Counted from the first letter of the stretch, positions 25,510-34,834 are shown. The stretch: 64,000 nt of DNA from an uncultured Lachnospiraceae bacterium (GCA_934352055.1 CAKRJY010000001.1:372001-436000); one strand, 5' to 3'. Program-made: numbers and translations. The notes: generated by a model not told the origin, from the sequence alone.

Positions 25510-26556
25510 ATGAATACAGAAGTATTGACCTTAAATAAAGAAAGAAATGTCACACTGACAACTTACATACAAGATTGTGGGGAAGGATTCGGCTGTGTCG
25601 CTAAGCGCCCGGCTGTACTGATTCTTCCGGGTGGGGCTTATCAGATGTGTTCTGACCGCGAAGCTGACCCTGTTGCCTTCGCTTTTGCAAAAGCCGGATA
25701 TCACGCTTTTGTTCTGCGTTATTCTGTTATGGATGATTGCACATGGCCAAATCCGCTCAATGATTACGAACAGGCAATGACACTGATCCGCTCTCATGCA
25801 GACACCTGGCATATCTACGAAGATAAAATTGCCGTCATTGGTTTTTCCGCCGGCGGACATCTGGCAACCGCTGCTGCGACGCTTGCACAGAACCGTCCAA
25901 ATGCTGCTATTTTAGGATATGCTGTGACCAGTCAGCATGTACAGGCCTGCAATCCAAATGCACCGGAGACCATCTCCGCTGTAGACCGGAAAACACCACC
26001 TTGCTTCGTCTTTGCAACACGCACCGACAGCATGGTTCCTATCAACAATTCCATTGATTTTATGCGCGCTTTATCAGACAACGGCGTTGCCTTTGAAAGC
26101 CACATTTATGCTTATGGACCACATGGTTTTTCCACATGCGAAAGCAGTATTCAGGACACGCGTCCACAAACCATCTGTTCCCGCGTACCACATTGGGTGG
26201 AAGACAGTATTGGCTGGTTAAAAGACATTTTTGGCGAATGCACACTCGAAGGTATGACAGAACCACTCTGTCCTGCCCATATCAATGACAATTACCTGGA
26301 TTATCTGACCGTCGACTGTACTTTTGCACACGTGATGGCTATTCCGGAAGCTTCTGCACTCTTAGCACCAATGATTGATAATTTGATCGCCGGTCTTTCC
26401 GAGCAGGCAAAGGGTATGAGCGCTGCTTTTGATGACAGCAACGGTTCTTCCATGGTCAGTGATATGAAATTACGCGACTTACTTGCCTATGGCAAGATTT
26501 CAGATGATGAACTAAAAGCTTTAGACAACCAGTTGCGCCAGATTTCTGTAGGCTAA
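25510..26556 (+). CDS. Alpha/beta-hydrolase, acetyl-xylan-esterase-like
   Basis: A 348-residue cytoplasmic enzyme. The oxyanion-hole strand reads ILPGGAYQMCSDRE (about 40), the nucleophile Ser is in GFSAGGH (about 118), and the catalytic His in GPHGFS (about 205), with a likely Asp in ATRTDSMVP. Such BD-FAE or acetyl-esterase-like proteins remove acetyl or feruloyl groups from sugars. An additional ~100-residue helical C-terminal segment follows the hydrolase fold, which is unusual. AAGGAGG precedes the ATG at 25510. It is co-oriented with the MATE gene; a terminator follows. Confidence 0.82.
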   Translation: MNTEVLTLNKERNVTLTTYIQDCGEGFGCVAKRPAVLILPGGAYQMCSDREADPVAFAFAKAGYHAFVLRYSVMDDCTWPNPLNDYEQAMTLIRSHADTWHIYEDKIAVIGFSAGGHLATAAATLAQNRPNAAILGYAVTSQHVQACNPNAPETISAVDRKTPPCFVFATRTDSMVPINNSIDFMRALSDNGVAFESHIYAYGPHGFSTCESSIQDTRPQTICSRVPHWVEDSIGWLKDIFGECTLEGMTEPLCPAHINDNYLDYLTVDCTFAHVMAIPEASALLAPMIDNLIAGLSEQAKGMSAAFDDSNGSSMVSDMKLRDLLAYGKISDDELKALDNQLRQISVG

Positions 26557-26603
26557 GCAAGTAAAACATGGGCTTCGATATATTTTTCTCGTCGCCATAA
26601 CAA

Positions 26604-26649
26604 AAAAGACTACATAGGATGTATATCTTTACATTCCATGTAGTCTTTT
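26604..26649 (+). terminator. Bidirectional intrinsic terminator after the esterase gene
   Basis: A 12-bp stem (AAAAGACTACAT/ATGTAGTCTTTT) with T-rich flank (CTTTTCTTTT) on the plus strand and six T residues on the minus strand. It separates the convergent esterase and DUF815 genes. Confidence 0.85.
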
Positions 26650-26661
26650 CTTTTGCACATA

Positions 26662-26714
26662 GGGGACACTCCTTGCGGCAAAGGGGACACTCCTTATGGC
26701 AAAAGGAACGTCCC
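26662..26714. repeat. REP-like palindromic element with 21-bp direct repeats
   Basis: Two direct repeats of 21 bp (GGGGACACTCCTT plus GCGGCAAA or ATGGCAAA; 26662-26682 and 26683-26703) are followed by an inverted arm AAGGAACGTCCC (26703-26714), giving a hairpin. Similar GGGGACACTCC/GGAACGTCCC elements, as I recall, are dispersed in Clostridia and may be mobilised by REP-associated transposases. The stop codon of the DUF815 gene (26694-26696) lies inside the element. Confidence 0.6.
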
Positions 26715-28016
26715 TGCCACATGATTGATAAACTGCTGGGCGGTTCTTCCGGAGATGCCGCCGTGGCTGAGTTCCCATTTATTTGCTTCTGCACGCAGCT
26801 GCTCGTCACTTATCTGCTCTTCTGTTATGCCATTCTTTCTTGCCAGTTCCACAACAATATGGAAGTACTCCTTCTGGCTCGGCTTCGAGTAGTTGATTGT
26901 AACACCAAAGCGGTTGACGAGAGATAATTTTTCTTCCATGGTATCAGATCTGTGCATACCATTCTGCGTCTCAACATCATTACGATCGTTCCACGTCTCC
27001 TTAATGAGATGTCTGCGGTTCGATGTGGCATAGATTAAGATGTTGTCCGGTCTTGTCTCCACACCGCCCTCGATAACAGCCTTTAAGAACTTGTATTCAA
27101 TCTCAAATTCCTCAAAAGAAAGATCATCCATATAAATAATAAACTTATAATTACGGTTCTTGATGCTTGCAATGACATTCGAAAGATCCTTGAACTGATG
27201 CTTGTAGATCTCGATCATGCGTAAGCCATCTGGGTAAAATTCATTGACAATTGCCTTGATACTCGTAGACTTGCCCGTACCACTGTCACCAAAGAGCAGA
27301 ACATTGTTGGCGGCTCTGCCTTCCACAAAAGCCTTGGTATTATCCACAAGCTTCTTTTTCTGGATCTCATAGCCGATCAGATCGTCCAGCATGACTTTAT
27401 CCATGTTATTGATGGCAACAAACTCGACATCCCCCTCATCCTTTTCCTTGATGCGGAACGCCTTATTCAAGCCAAACATACCAACGCCATAGTCCTTATA
27501 AAAGCCGGTCACAGCATCAAAGAACGCATCTACATCCTCTGCCGCTTCAAGCTTTGCGGAAAGTGCGATGATCTTTTCACTCACGTTTTTATTGTACATG
27601 AGTTCCTTTTTCTGAATGGAATGATAATCGGATAACTGTGAAAAACAGTCAATGCCAAGCTCAGCCTCAATCTTTGAAAAATCATAGTCAAAGAGATTCT
27701 TTATCACAGCAAAATCATTCTTTGCGAAGTGATTGACACTGCCATCATTAGCTCCTACCTTTTCACAGGTGATGGAAAATGGATTTTCGTTTGTTACCAG
27801 ATAAAATGCCAGATAATTGTGCCAGAGATTATGGTCAAATCCATAATCTGTCGCAACCACTAAAAGTCTTTTGACCTGGGTATAAATGTCCTGAATCAAC
27901 TGTGCCTGATCTTTTGTATGGTTCTCATAGCTGCGGAAAATCTCGCCAAACTGGTATAAAATACAGTCCTTGTCCATATCACCATACATGATTAACTTTG
28001 AAATTTCACGATACAT
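26694..28016 (-). CDS. DUF815-family AAA ATPase
   Basis: A 440-residue protein with a helical N-terminal half (1-210) and a C-terminal AAA ATPase: Walker A FGDSGTGKST (near 250), Walker B-like FIIYMDDLSF (near 298), and the NRR sensor segment ATSNRRHL (near 337). DUF815 proteins are widespread cytoplasmic ATPases with no settled role. GAGGG lies seven bases before the ATG. The stop codon sits inside a REP-like repeat, so the last residues (LLP) may have been altered by insertion of the element. Confidence 0.85.
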   Translation of the reverse strand: MYREISKLIMYGDMDKDCILYQFGEIFRSYENHTKDQAQLIQDIYTQVKRLLVVATDYGFDHNLWHNYLAFYLVTNENPFSITCEKVGANDGSVNHFAKNDFAVIKNLFDYDFSKIEAELGIDCFSQLSDYHSIQKKELMYNKNVSEKIIALSAKLEAAEDVDAFFDAVTGFYKDYGVGMFGLNKAFRIKEKDEGDVEFVAINNMDKVMLDDLIGYEIQKKKLVDNTKAFVEGRAANNVLLFGDSGTGKSTSIKAIVNEFYPDGLRMIEIYKHQFKDLSNVIASIKNRNYKFIIYMDDLSFEEFEIEYKFLKAVIEGGVETRPDNILIYATSNRRHLIKETWNDRNDVETQNGMHRSDTMEEKLSLVNRFGVTINYSKPSQKEYFHIVVELARKNGITEEQISDEQLRAEANKWELSHGGISGRTAQQFINHVAGTFLLP

Positions 28017-28050
28017 CTTTTTTCCCTCTTTTCCTTGTGTAAAAATTTAT

Positions 28051-29361
28051 TTATTCATACCGCAATGCGTCGATTGGATTAAGCTTTGCTGCCTTGTTTG
28101 CCGGATAATAGCCAAAAAAGACACCGATTGCCATGGAAAATCCAAGCGAGATCAGGATGCTTCGCACGGACGGGACCGCACTTGCCCCGATATAGTTGGC
28201 TGCCGCAATGCCGCCGATACAGCCCACAATAATCCCGATTGCTCCGCCAATGAGGCAGATCACAATCGATTCTATGATAAATTGCAGACGAATGGATGAA
28301 TTTGGTGCGCCAAGTGCCTTTCGCGTTCCGATTTCTCTGGTACGCTCCGTGATGGATACCAGCATAATGTTCATAACACCGATACCACCTACCACCAGCG
28401 CAATACCGCCAATCAAAGCAATCGCTGTCGTAATGGTTCCCATCATCTTCTCCATGATGGATACCATAGACGCCATACTGGTGGCTTTCACACGAAAATC
28501 ACGATTGTTCCTATAAACATTATCAAAATACGATTCCATATCCGCTGCCAGCTGATCCGGGTTCTGGTTGGGATCGACTACCACCGTCAACGTCTGATAA
28601 CCGCTGGTATGATTGATGTTTTGCGCCGTTTTCAATGGAATATACAGATTTGTGGTATCGCTTGCCATAAACATGGAATACATATTCATCGCATCATCTT
28701 CGTCCTTTGCGTAGACGCCTTCAATGATGAGATTGTAATATTTATCATTGACCGACACCGTCATGGTCGTTCCTACCGCTGCATTGGCATCTCCGTGAAA
28801 AAGATCCTCCAATGCCTCTTCTGATAGGAGTGCTACCATAGCCCCATTTTCGAGTTCTTCCTCGCTGAAAAAAGAACCCTGCACCAGACTGACATCGTTT
28901 GCCAGAAAATAGCCAAGGCTTGTTCCCATAACAGAAACATTTGCCTTTCCACTCTGTGCATTTTGCTGCAGCTCACCGGTTCCCACCTGCTCTGTAATAG
29001 AATATGCTTTGATGCCATCTCCAAGTGTCTCTTTCATCTGTCTGAGCATATCGGATGTCATATAATCCTTTTGCGTCGGCTGTTTCGCATTTTCATCACT
29101 CGATGAATCCCAGCTCATCCCCATCATCGACGCATTTTCATCCTCATCATCTTTACGTTCTTCCAGGCTTACCGTCACATTATTTGCTCCAAGAGAACTC
29201 ATTGATTCTGCCACCGTCGATGTCACAGAATCTCCCACCGTCATAATAGCAATCACCGAGCCGATACCAATGATAATTCCTAACATGGTAAGAAGTGCAC
29301 GCATTTTGTTGGCTTTTAAACTAAAAAGTGCCAGACGAATATTTTCATAAACCATCATCAT
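28051..29361 (-). CDS. MacB-type ABC transporter permease
   Basis: A 436-residue protein with one N-terminal helix (about 20-45, ALLTMLGIIIGIGSVIAIM), a large extracytoplasmic MacB-PCD domain (about 50-300) and three C-terminal helices of FtsX type with the RTREIGTRKALGA coupling motif. The start overlaps the ATPase stop by four bases (ATGA). With the ATPase and the adaptor upstream it forms a MacAB-like mechanotransmission exporter; in Gram-positives these export peptides, toxins or modified lipids. Confidence 0.9.
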   Translation of the reverse strand: MMMVYENIRLALFSLKANKMRALLTMLGIIIGIGSVIAIMTVGDSVTSTVAESMSSLGANNVTVSLEERKDDEDENASMMGMSWDSSSDENAKQPTQKDYMTSDMLRQMKETLGDGIKAYSITEQVGTGELQQNAQSGKANVSVMGTSLGYFLANDVSLVQGSFFSEEELENGAMVALLSEEALEDLFHGDANAAVGTTMTVSVNDKYYNLIIEGVYAKDEDDAMNMYSMFMASDTTNLYIPLKTAQNINHTSGYQTLTVVVDPNQNPDQLAADMESYFDNVYRNNRDFRVKATSMASMVSIMEKMMGTITTAIALIGGIALVVGGIGVMNIMLVSITERTREIGTRKALGAPNSSIRLQFIIESIVICLIGGAIGIIVGCIGGIAAANYIGASAVPSVRSILISLGFSMAIGVFFGYYPANKAAKLNPIDALRYE

Positions 29362-30059
29362 CTTGCTGTGCCCTTCCTCTCTCCAAGGACGTTTCCATCC
29401 TTGATTGTTATGATTCGCTCCGTCTCCTCCGCCAGTTCCGGCGAATGCGTAATAAGAACAATCGTCTTTCCCTCTTCTTCGTGCAATTTATGGAAAAGAT
29501 CCATAACCATACGCCCTGTCGTAGAATCGAGCGCCCCAGTCGGCTCATCCGCCAGAATAATTGCAGGGTCATTTGCCATGGCTCGTGCAATCGCCACGCG
29601 CTGCTTTTGCCCACCGGAAAGCTCCTCCGGTAAATGTTTCATACGTTCTTCCATACCGACAAGTTCAAGCAGCTCTTTTGCTCTTGCAATACGCTGCTTG
29701 CCCGGTATTCCGGCATAAAGCATGGGCATTTCCACATTTTTTAAGGCATTTGTTTTTGAAATAAGGTTATACGTCTGGAACACAAATCCAATCTTTCGGT
29801 TGCGGATTTTCGACAATTCCGCATCCTTTGCCGCAATCATATCCACACCATCTAATGTATACTGCCCCTCCGTCGGGCGGTCGAGCGCTCCGATGATATT
29901 CATAAGCGTTGATTTTCCGGAACCGGAAGCACCTACAATGGAGACAAATTCCCCTTCCGTTACATGAATGGATATCCCATGCAGCACTTCAAGTTCATTG
30001 GGTGTGCCGATATAGAAGCGTTTGTAAATATCCTGCAGTTCTATGATCGTGCGCCCCAT
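29358..30059 (-). CDS. MacB-type ABC transporter ATPase
   Basis: A 233-residue ATPase of the LolD/MacB class: Walker A GASGSGKST, Q-loop FVFQTYNLI, signature LSGGQKQRVAIARA, Walker B IILADEP, switch TGALDS and H-loop ITHS. Its ATG shares the A of the adaptor's TAA stop (TAATG), with GGGAGGTG upstream. Middle gene of the adaptor-ATPase-permease operon. Confidence 0.93.
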   Translation of the reverse strand: MGRTIIELQDIYKRFYIGTPNELEVLHGISIHVTEGEFVSIVGASGSGKSTLMNIIGALDRPTEGQYTLDGVDMIAAKDAELSKIRNRKIGFVFQTYNLISKTNALKNVEMPMLYAGIPGKQRIARAKELLELVGMEERMKHLPEELSGGQKQRVAIARAMANDPAIILADEPTGALDSTTGRMVMDLFHKLHEEEGKTIVLITHSPELAEETERIITIKDGNVLGERKGTAR

Positions 30060-31576
30060 TATACACCTCCCATAGAACCGGAATGATTAATCATATCCTC
30101 TAAACTATTCTGCTTTTCTGCCGCAGGCACAATCACACTGTCTCCCTCTTTGAGACCGGAATTGATAATTTCCGTGTAATAATCACTCTCAATTCCCTTA
30201 TTTATTGTTATTTTCTTTGTCTTATAAGAACCATCTTCCTGTTTTCCGGTTACTTTCTGTACATAATACGTTGCACCATCGTCGTCCGTTTGTACCGCAT
30301 TGTATGGAACAGATAACACATTCTCATTCTTTTGCAATATAATATTCAATTTTGCCGTCATACCAATGCGCAGCATATCACTCTGGGTCGTAAGACCGAT
30401 TGTCACAGTAAATGTCACATCATCCTTGCTGCTGCCAGAGCTAAACGAAGAAGAGGAACCGCTTCCCATAATACTTCCCAAATCCAGTCCCCCAAGGCTG
30501 CTGCCAAAATCACCACTCGTACTTCCCGTTGCGATCGGCGATACTTTTTTTACTACGCCAGAAAGCTCCTCATCGCCCGTCGCATTGGTTTTGATGATGA
30601 CTTCCTGTCCTACTGCAATACGATTGATATCGTACTCATCAATCTCTGTGGTAATGTCAAAAGAATCCACATTATCAATCACAGCAATGACACTGCCATT
30701 GTAGGTATCTCCCACTTCCACGTTCACAGCTGTCACCAGTCCACTCGTCGCTGCCTTTACCACAGTACCATCAATCTGCTTTTGAATATCTTCGATGCGC
30801 TCTTTCTGTGTCTTGCCGGAATCCTCGGTGGAATCCATTGTATTGTTATACGAATCCACCTGATCCTGATATGTATCGTTGATCCGCTTGATGGAATCTT
30901 CCCTCTGTGCCGTCAGACGATCGTATGTCTCTTTCTTTGTATCGGCAGTTCTTCGATCGGTATCTACCTGGCGCTTTAAGGTATTCACCTGTGCGCTTGC
31001 ATTGGTGTATGCTGTGCTTGTCTTATCAGCAATACTGTCTGCCAGTGCTACCGCCTCCTGATACGATGCAACCGATGCATTATAATTATTTTCCGCACTC
31101 TGCCACTCATCATAAGCATCCGAAATATTGGTATCGACATCTGCGAGATCCTCATCCCTGGTCTTGCCTGCCTGCTCTAAATTACGCGTTGCACTGTCCT
31201 TTGTGCGCTGTGTCTGCTCATTCGTATCCGAAAGACTTTTATTCGCATCCTCGAGATTTTTCTGCAAATCCGCGCTGTCTAATACCGCAATCACATCACC
31301 GGCAGAAACGGTATCTCCCACTTCCACATTGACTGCTAATACTTCCACACCTGTTGTATCAGAAGAAACTTTATCTTCATCCGCCGCCACGAATGTTCCG
31401 GTTGCCGACACGCTTTCCATCAATGTTCTTTTCTCCACTGTCGCTGTATCTTCCTGCTGATCCGTCTGTTTCTTTCCACCGGAAACCATTCCGGCTATGA
31501 CTGCAATCACAATAATAAGCGCGAGGATTCCTAACAAAATGCACGTTTTCTTATGCTCTTTGATCCAGTTTTTCAT
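30059..31576 (-). CDS. HlyD/MacA-like adaptor protein of the ABC exporter
   Basis: A 505-residue anchored protein: helix at about 10-28, a lipoyl-like half (AVNVEVGDTVSAGDVIAVLD, split across about 75-95), a coiled coil about 95-265 rich in Asp, Thr and Lys, the second lipoyl half (VNVEVGDTYNGSVIAVID) and beta-barrel domains with a Ser/Gly-rich insert (SGSSSSFSSGSS). This is the MacA/YknX fold. In a single-membrane cell it would cap the MacB permease on the outer face. AGAGGAG lies nine bases before the ATG. Confidence 0.88.
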   Translation of the reverse strand: MKNWIKEHKKTCILLGILALIIVIAVIAGMVSGGKKQTDQQEDTATVEKRTLMESVSATGTFVAADEDKVSSDTTGVEVLAVNVEVGDTVSAGDVIAVLDSADLQKNLEDANKSLSDTNEQTQRTKDSATRNLEQAGKTRDEDLADVDTNISDAYDEWQSAENNYNASVASYQEAVALADSIADKTSTAYTNASAQVNTLKRQVDTDRRTADTKKETYDRLTAQREDSIKRINDTYQDQVDSYNNTMDSTEDSGKTQKERIEDIQKQIDGTVVKAATSGLVTAVNVEVGDTYNGSVIAVIDNVDSFDITTEIDEYDINRIAVGQEVIIKTNATGDEELSGVVKKVSPIATGSTSGDFGSSLGGLDLGSIMGSGSSSSFSSGSSKDDVTFTVTIGLTTQSDMLRIGMTAKLNIILQKNENVLSVPYNAVQTDDDGATYYVQKVTGKQEDGSYKTKKITINKGIESDYYTEIINSGLKEGDSVIVPAAEKQNSLEDMINHSGSMGGV

Positions 31577-31702
31577 GCTTATATGCTCCTCTTCTTTTCC
31601 TATGTACCCTATATCTCATAAAATATGCCACAGTTATCCATTTCTATGTATAACTCTACATGATGCTTCTTTCAGATTCAAGAAAACAATCAAAAACTTT
31701 TA

Positions 31703-32410
31703 TTAAATTTTTATAAACTCACGCATTTTCTTCAAAATCCTCTTTTCCTGTCTCGAGACCTGTACCTGCGTCATATGCAATTTTTCGCCAATTTGCGTCT
31801 GCGTCATATTTTCAAAAAAACGCAGCCGGATCAGCTCTTCTTCCTCCACAGAAAGCGATTGCATTGCCAGCGCTACCATCTCATTTTCCATAACCTGCTG
31901 CTCCATCGGCTTGCCCTTTTCCTGCAGCTGGTCAATCAAGAGTACCTCACTTTCGCCCGAATCATACGTTGCATCATAAAGAGAACCTACCGGTCGGCTG
32001 CTGCCAAGTGCAAGCACCACATCTTCCTGTGATAGCCCTGTGCGTCTCGCCATTTCTTCCACGGATATATCCTGTTCTTCCTGCTGCAATGCCATGATTT
32101 GTTTTCTATGTTCCACAATGGTCCGTGAGACTTTGATCGGTGTATCATCCCGCACAAATCTTCGCATTTCCCCGATAATAAGCGGAACCGCATACGTCGA
32201 AAATTTCACATCATATGTAGTATCAAAGCGATCAATGGCATGAAGCAGTCCAATCATTCCTATCTGAAACAATTCTTCCTTTTCTTTTCCCGAAGAGCGA
32301 AAGCGCCCTACCATACTCCACACCAGGGGTATGTTTTCTACCACCAGTTTTTCGCGTTCCTCCTGATCTCCTCCCTGCGCACGTAACATTCTTTCTTTCA
32401 GTGCATCCAT
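31703..32410 (-). CDS. sigF: Sporulation sigma factor F
   Basis: A 235-residue sigma-70 family protein with regions 2 (LFQIGMIGLLHAIDRFD, KFSTYAVPLIIGEMRRFVRDD), 3 and 4 (MTQTQIGEKLHMTQVQVSRQEKRI, seen in part as MTQTQIGEKLHM). Sigma F is the first forespore-specific sigma factor. Its identity is fixed by the classic gene order spoIIAA-spoIIAB-sigF here. It starts at the ATG at 32410, one base after the spoIIAB stop, with only a weak ribosome-binding site, so translation is probably coupled. Confidence 0.96.
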   Translation of the reverse strand: MDALKERMLRAQGGDQEEREKLVVENIPLVWSMVGRFRSSGKEKEELFQIGMIGLLHAIDRFDTTYDVKFSTYAVPLIIGEMRRFVRDDTPIKVSRTIVEHRKQIMALQQEEQDISVEEMARRTGLSQEDVVLALGSSRPVGSLYDATYDSGESEVLLIDQLQEKGKPMEQQVMENEMVALAMQSLSVEEEELIRLRFFENMTQTQIGEKLHMTQVQVSRQEKRILKKMREFIKI

Positions 32411-32411
32411 A

Positions 32412-32837
32412 TCACGTCTGATCCTGCAGCTGTTTTGTCATTGTCACCGTAGTTCCCACGCCAAGTTCCGATGTCACTTCCACACGATCCATAAACGTCT
32501 CCATAAAGGCGAATCCCATCCCGGAGCGTTCTAATTCCGGCTTCGTTGTATAAAAAGGTTCTCTCGCCTGGGCAATATCTGCAATGCCATGTCCAAAATC
32601 CTGCACACACACTGTCAGCTGTTTTTCTTTTAAGATACAGCGCATGAGTACATACCCCACTTTTTCTTCATAACCGTGAATAATCGCATTGGTAACAGCC
32701 TCAGAAACCGCTGTCTTGACATCGTCTAACTCACTTACCATGGGATTAGCTCCCACCAAAAATGCACTGACAACCATACGTGCAAATGCCTCATTTTCCG
32801 AAATAGCATCAAATGTTACCGTCATATGATTTTCCAT
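32412..32837 (-). CDS. spoIIAB: Anti-sigma-F factor and serine kinase
   Basis: A 141-residue GHKL-fold kinase: N box SEAVTNAIIHG, G1 VQDFGHGI, and the lid region TTKPELERSGMGFAFM. SpoIIAB binds and inhibits sigma F and phosphorylates SpoIIAA. AGGAGG lies in the end of spoIIAA. Length matches the family. Confidence 0.96.
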   Translation of the reverse strand: MENHMTVTFDAISENEAFARMVVSAFLVGANPMVSELDDVKTAVSEAVTNAIIHGYEEKVGYVLMRCILKEKQLTVCVQDFGHGIADIAQAREPFYTTKPELERSGMGFAFMETFMDRVEVTSELGVGTTVTMTKQLQDQT

Positions 32838-32839
32838 TC

Positions 32840-33169
32840 CTACACCTCCTGCTTCATCTCTGCCGGCAATACGGTAATCAGCCGCTGTAATCCGGAGATG
32901 CGAAAAATCTGCTCCACACGCGGACTCAGATTCACTGCCACAACGTTTCCTCCGGAAAAGCTTAAATTTCTGCTACGCCCAATCAGTACGCCAATCCCCG
33001 AACTATCCATAAATTCTGTGTTGCTAAAATCAAAAACAAGTGTCTTCACATGGTATGTTTCAATCAGAAGATCTGCCTCTTCTTTGAGCTGCACTGCCAA
33101 ATGATGATCCAGTTCCCTTGGCACAACCACGCGTAATTTTCCTTGTCCAATTTCAAATTTGTATTCCAT
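32840..33169 (-). CDS. spoIIAA: Anti-anti-sigma factor
   Basis: A 109-residue STAS-domain protein; the phosphorylated Ser lies in FMDSSGIGVLIGR. Dephosphorylated SpoIIAA releases sigma F from SpoIIAB. I start at the ATG at 33169, with AGGAGG upstream; a much longer frame reaching 33415 runs into the TPR gene terminator and is not real. The promoter is not obvious because only ~40 bases separate the start from that terminator; a sigma-H promoter is expected from known spoIIA operons but I could not identify it. Confidence 0.95.
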   Translation of the reverse strand: MEYKFEIGQGKLRVVVPRELDHHLAVQLKEEADLLIETYHVKTLVFDFSNTEFMDSSGIGVLIGRSRNLSFSGGNVVAVNLSPRVEQIFRISGLQRLITVLPAEMKQEV

Positions 33170-33210
33170 ACTGCCTGTCCTCCTGCTCTGACTTCTTTTT
33201 TCAAAAAGAA

Positions 33211-33244
33211 AAAGACGCAAAGGAATTCGTTCCCTTACGTCTTT
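33211..33244 (-). terminator. Terminator between TPR gene and spoIIA operon
   Basis: Stem AAAGACG/CGTCTTT with inner GGAA-TTCG-TTCC hairpin, followed on the minus strand by a T-rich run (CTTTTTCTTTTT). Confidence 0.85.
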
Positions 33245-33263
33245 TGTGTTTGCTTTTATTCTA

Positions 33264-34685
33264 TTAATGCCCGCGACTATTGGTATTATCCGATGTGTTG
33301 TCGCCATTTTCCTGCATCTGATTGTAACTGTCGATACGCTCCTGCGCCGTTCTTGCATGATTGGTATTTGGATATTGATCGATGACCTTCTGGTATGTCT
33401 CTTTGGCATTATCAAAATCCCAGGTATTCCACTGTGACTCTGCTAAATAGAAAAGTGCATCCCCATTATGATAGGTCTGATCTATAAATACAACCTGAGC
33501 AAAGCTTTCTTTTGCCGCATTGTAATCTTCCTTCCAATAAGCCTGTTCCGCTGTGTTGTAGGTCTCTTCCAAAATCTTTGCATAGACAGCCGCATGAATC
33601 ACATCATACATCGCCTGCCCACGTTCCGATAAAAGATCACGATTGACAGAATTTAATGCTTCTCCGGCTTTATCCAGATTATTTGCATCAAAGAATTCTT
33701 TTGCTTCCATCAGCTTCTCATATGATCCCACCGCGTCAGATTTCCCGGTATATTTTTCCAACTCCTGATTCAGCTCTTCTACCTTCTTCTTCAGACTACT
33801 GACATTGGAAGCACTGTTCGTCAGTTCTTCATTCGTATCTACCAGTGTTGCTGCTGCATTTTCTGAGGCTCTCTGACGAATCGTTGGTATCACCAAAAAG
33901 AAACAGATCAACAGACCAAGGACAAGTCCTACAAGGATATTAACAACACTCGCTCTGGTATTATCAATCATATCGCGGAAAGAACTGTTTGGCATCACAA
34001 TGGTGTCATTGCCATCTTGAAAAGATACCACATCATCTTTTTTCGGTTTTTTCCGTTTTTGATTCTGTTCTTTTAATTTATCCCGCACTTCTCTGGAATA
34101 GCGAAGTGTCGTCGTATTACGCACATCAATTTTGTTTGCGATGTTTAATTCCTTGCGGGCCTCGTTGTATTTGCCATCCTGAATGTAAAGCAGTGCCAAC
34201 AGCTGATGCCCTGCCACAAACTTTGGATTTAAACTCAGCACTTTTCGCAACTGAATCGTCGCAAGATCCCGGCTTCCCTGCTTACAGTAGAGCAGTGCCT
34301 GATTGTATTTTTTTGTCGTCTGGTTCAGCTTATCTAACATCCCCGGTGTATTTTGCATTTCGTCAAGATAACGATCTGCCATCGGATTATCCGGCTCCAA
34401 GTTCTTGCTGATTACCCATTCGCTCAGTGCAAGCACGGTCTCACCAAGTTCAAAATAAACGAGTCCTAACAGGTTACGCGCCTTCGTATTGTACTTATTG
34501 TACTTCAGGCTCTTTTTCAAAGAAACAATTGCGCCGGACAAATCGCGCACCTGCGCCTGCTCCAATCCTGTATTGTACAACAGATTGGATGAAGCCAAAA
34601 TGACGCGATAGATTTTCAAATCACTACCACAATGCGGACATACTTTTTCCTGATCCACTAGGGTGCCACACATATAACACTTCAT
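33264..34685 (-). CDS. Zinc-ribbon and TPR membrane protein
   Basis: A 473-residue protein: N-terminal zinc ribbon (CYMCG...CPHCG), a first set of TPR repeats (about 30-205), a lysine-rich linker, one membrane helix (about 248-268), a coiled coil (about 280-320) and a second TPR set (about 330-450) outside the membrane. It is probably a scaffold; the function is unknown. It follows a 46-residue gene by 8 bases and lies in an apparent operon with fapA and valS. Confidence 0.75.
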   Translation of the reverse strand: MKCYMCGTLVDQEKVCPHCGSDLKIYRVILASSNLLYNTGLEQAQVRDLSGAIVSLKKSLKYNKYNTKARNLLGLVYFELGETVLALSEWVISKNLEPDNPMADRYLDEMQNTPGMLDKLNQTTKKYNQALLYCKQGSRDLATIQLRKVLSLNPKFVAGHQLLALLYIQDGKYNEARKELNIANKIDVRNTTTLRYSREVRDKLKEQNQKRKKPKKDDVVSFQDGNDTIVMPNSSFRDMIDNTRASVVNILVGLVLGLLICFFLVIPTIRQRASENAAATLVDTNEELTNSASNVSSLKKKVEELNQELEKYTGKSDAVGSYEKLMEAKEFFDANNLDKAGEALNSVNRDLLSERGQAMYDVIHAAVYAKILEETYNTAEQAYWKEDYNAAKESFAQVVFIDQTYHNGDALFYLAESQWNTWDFDNAKETYQKVIDQYPNTNHARTAQERIDSYNQMQENGDNTSDNTNSRGH

Positions 34686-34693
34686 GTCTGTTT

Positions 34694-34834
34694 CTATCTC
34701 CCTATTCTCTGTTCTGTCATCTGGCGAAGGATATCTGTCATATCTGTCAAATCACGCTTTTTGATTTCTTCTTCTGCCTCTTCTACTTCCATGCTTGGCT
34801 CAAACTTTTTCAGTTCTTCTTCAAAATCTATCAT
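34694..34834 (-). CDS. Small acidic conserved protein (46 residues)
   Basis: Reads MIDFEEELKKFEPSMEVEE, then AEEEIKKRDLTDMTDILRQM, ending TEQRIGR. It starts with GGAGG six bases before the ATG and ends 8 bases before the TPR protein gene. It is amphipathic and highly charged. The coupling and good ribosome-binding site make it credible; it may bind the neighbouring TPR scaffold. No family known to me. Confidence 0.7.
   Translation of the reverse strand: MIDFEEELKKFEPSMEVEEAEEEIKKRDLTDMTDILRQMTEQRIGR

Noticed and set aside
32840..33415. 191-codon version of spoIIAA
   Set aside because: The extra N-terminal 82 codons cover the TPR-gene end and a terminator; the ATG at 33169 has AGGAGG.
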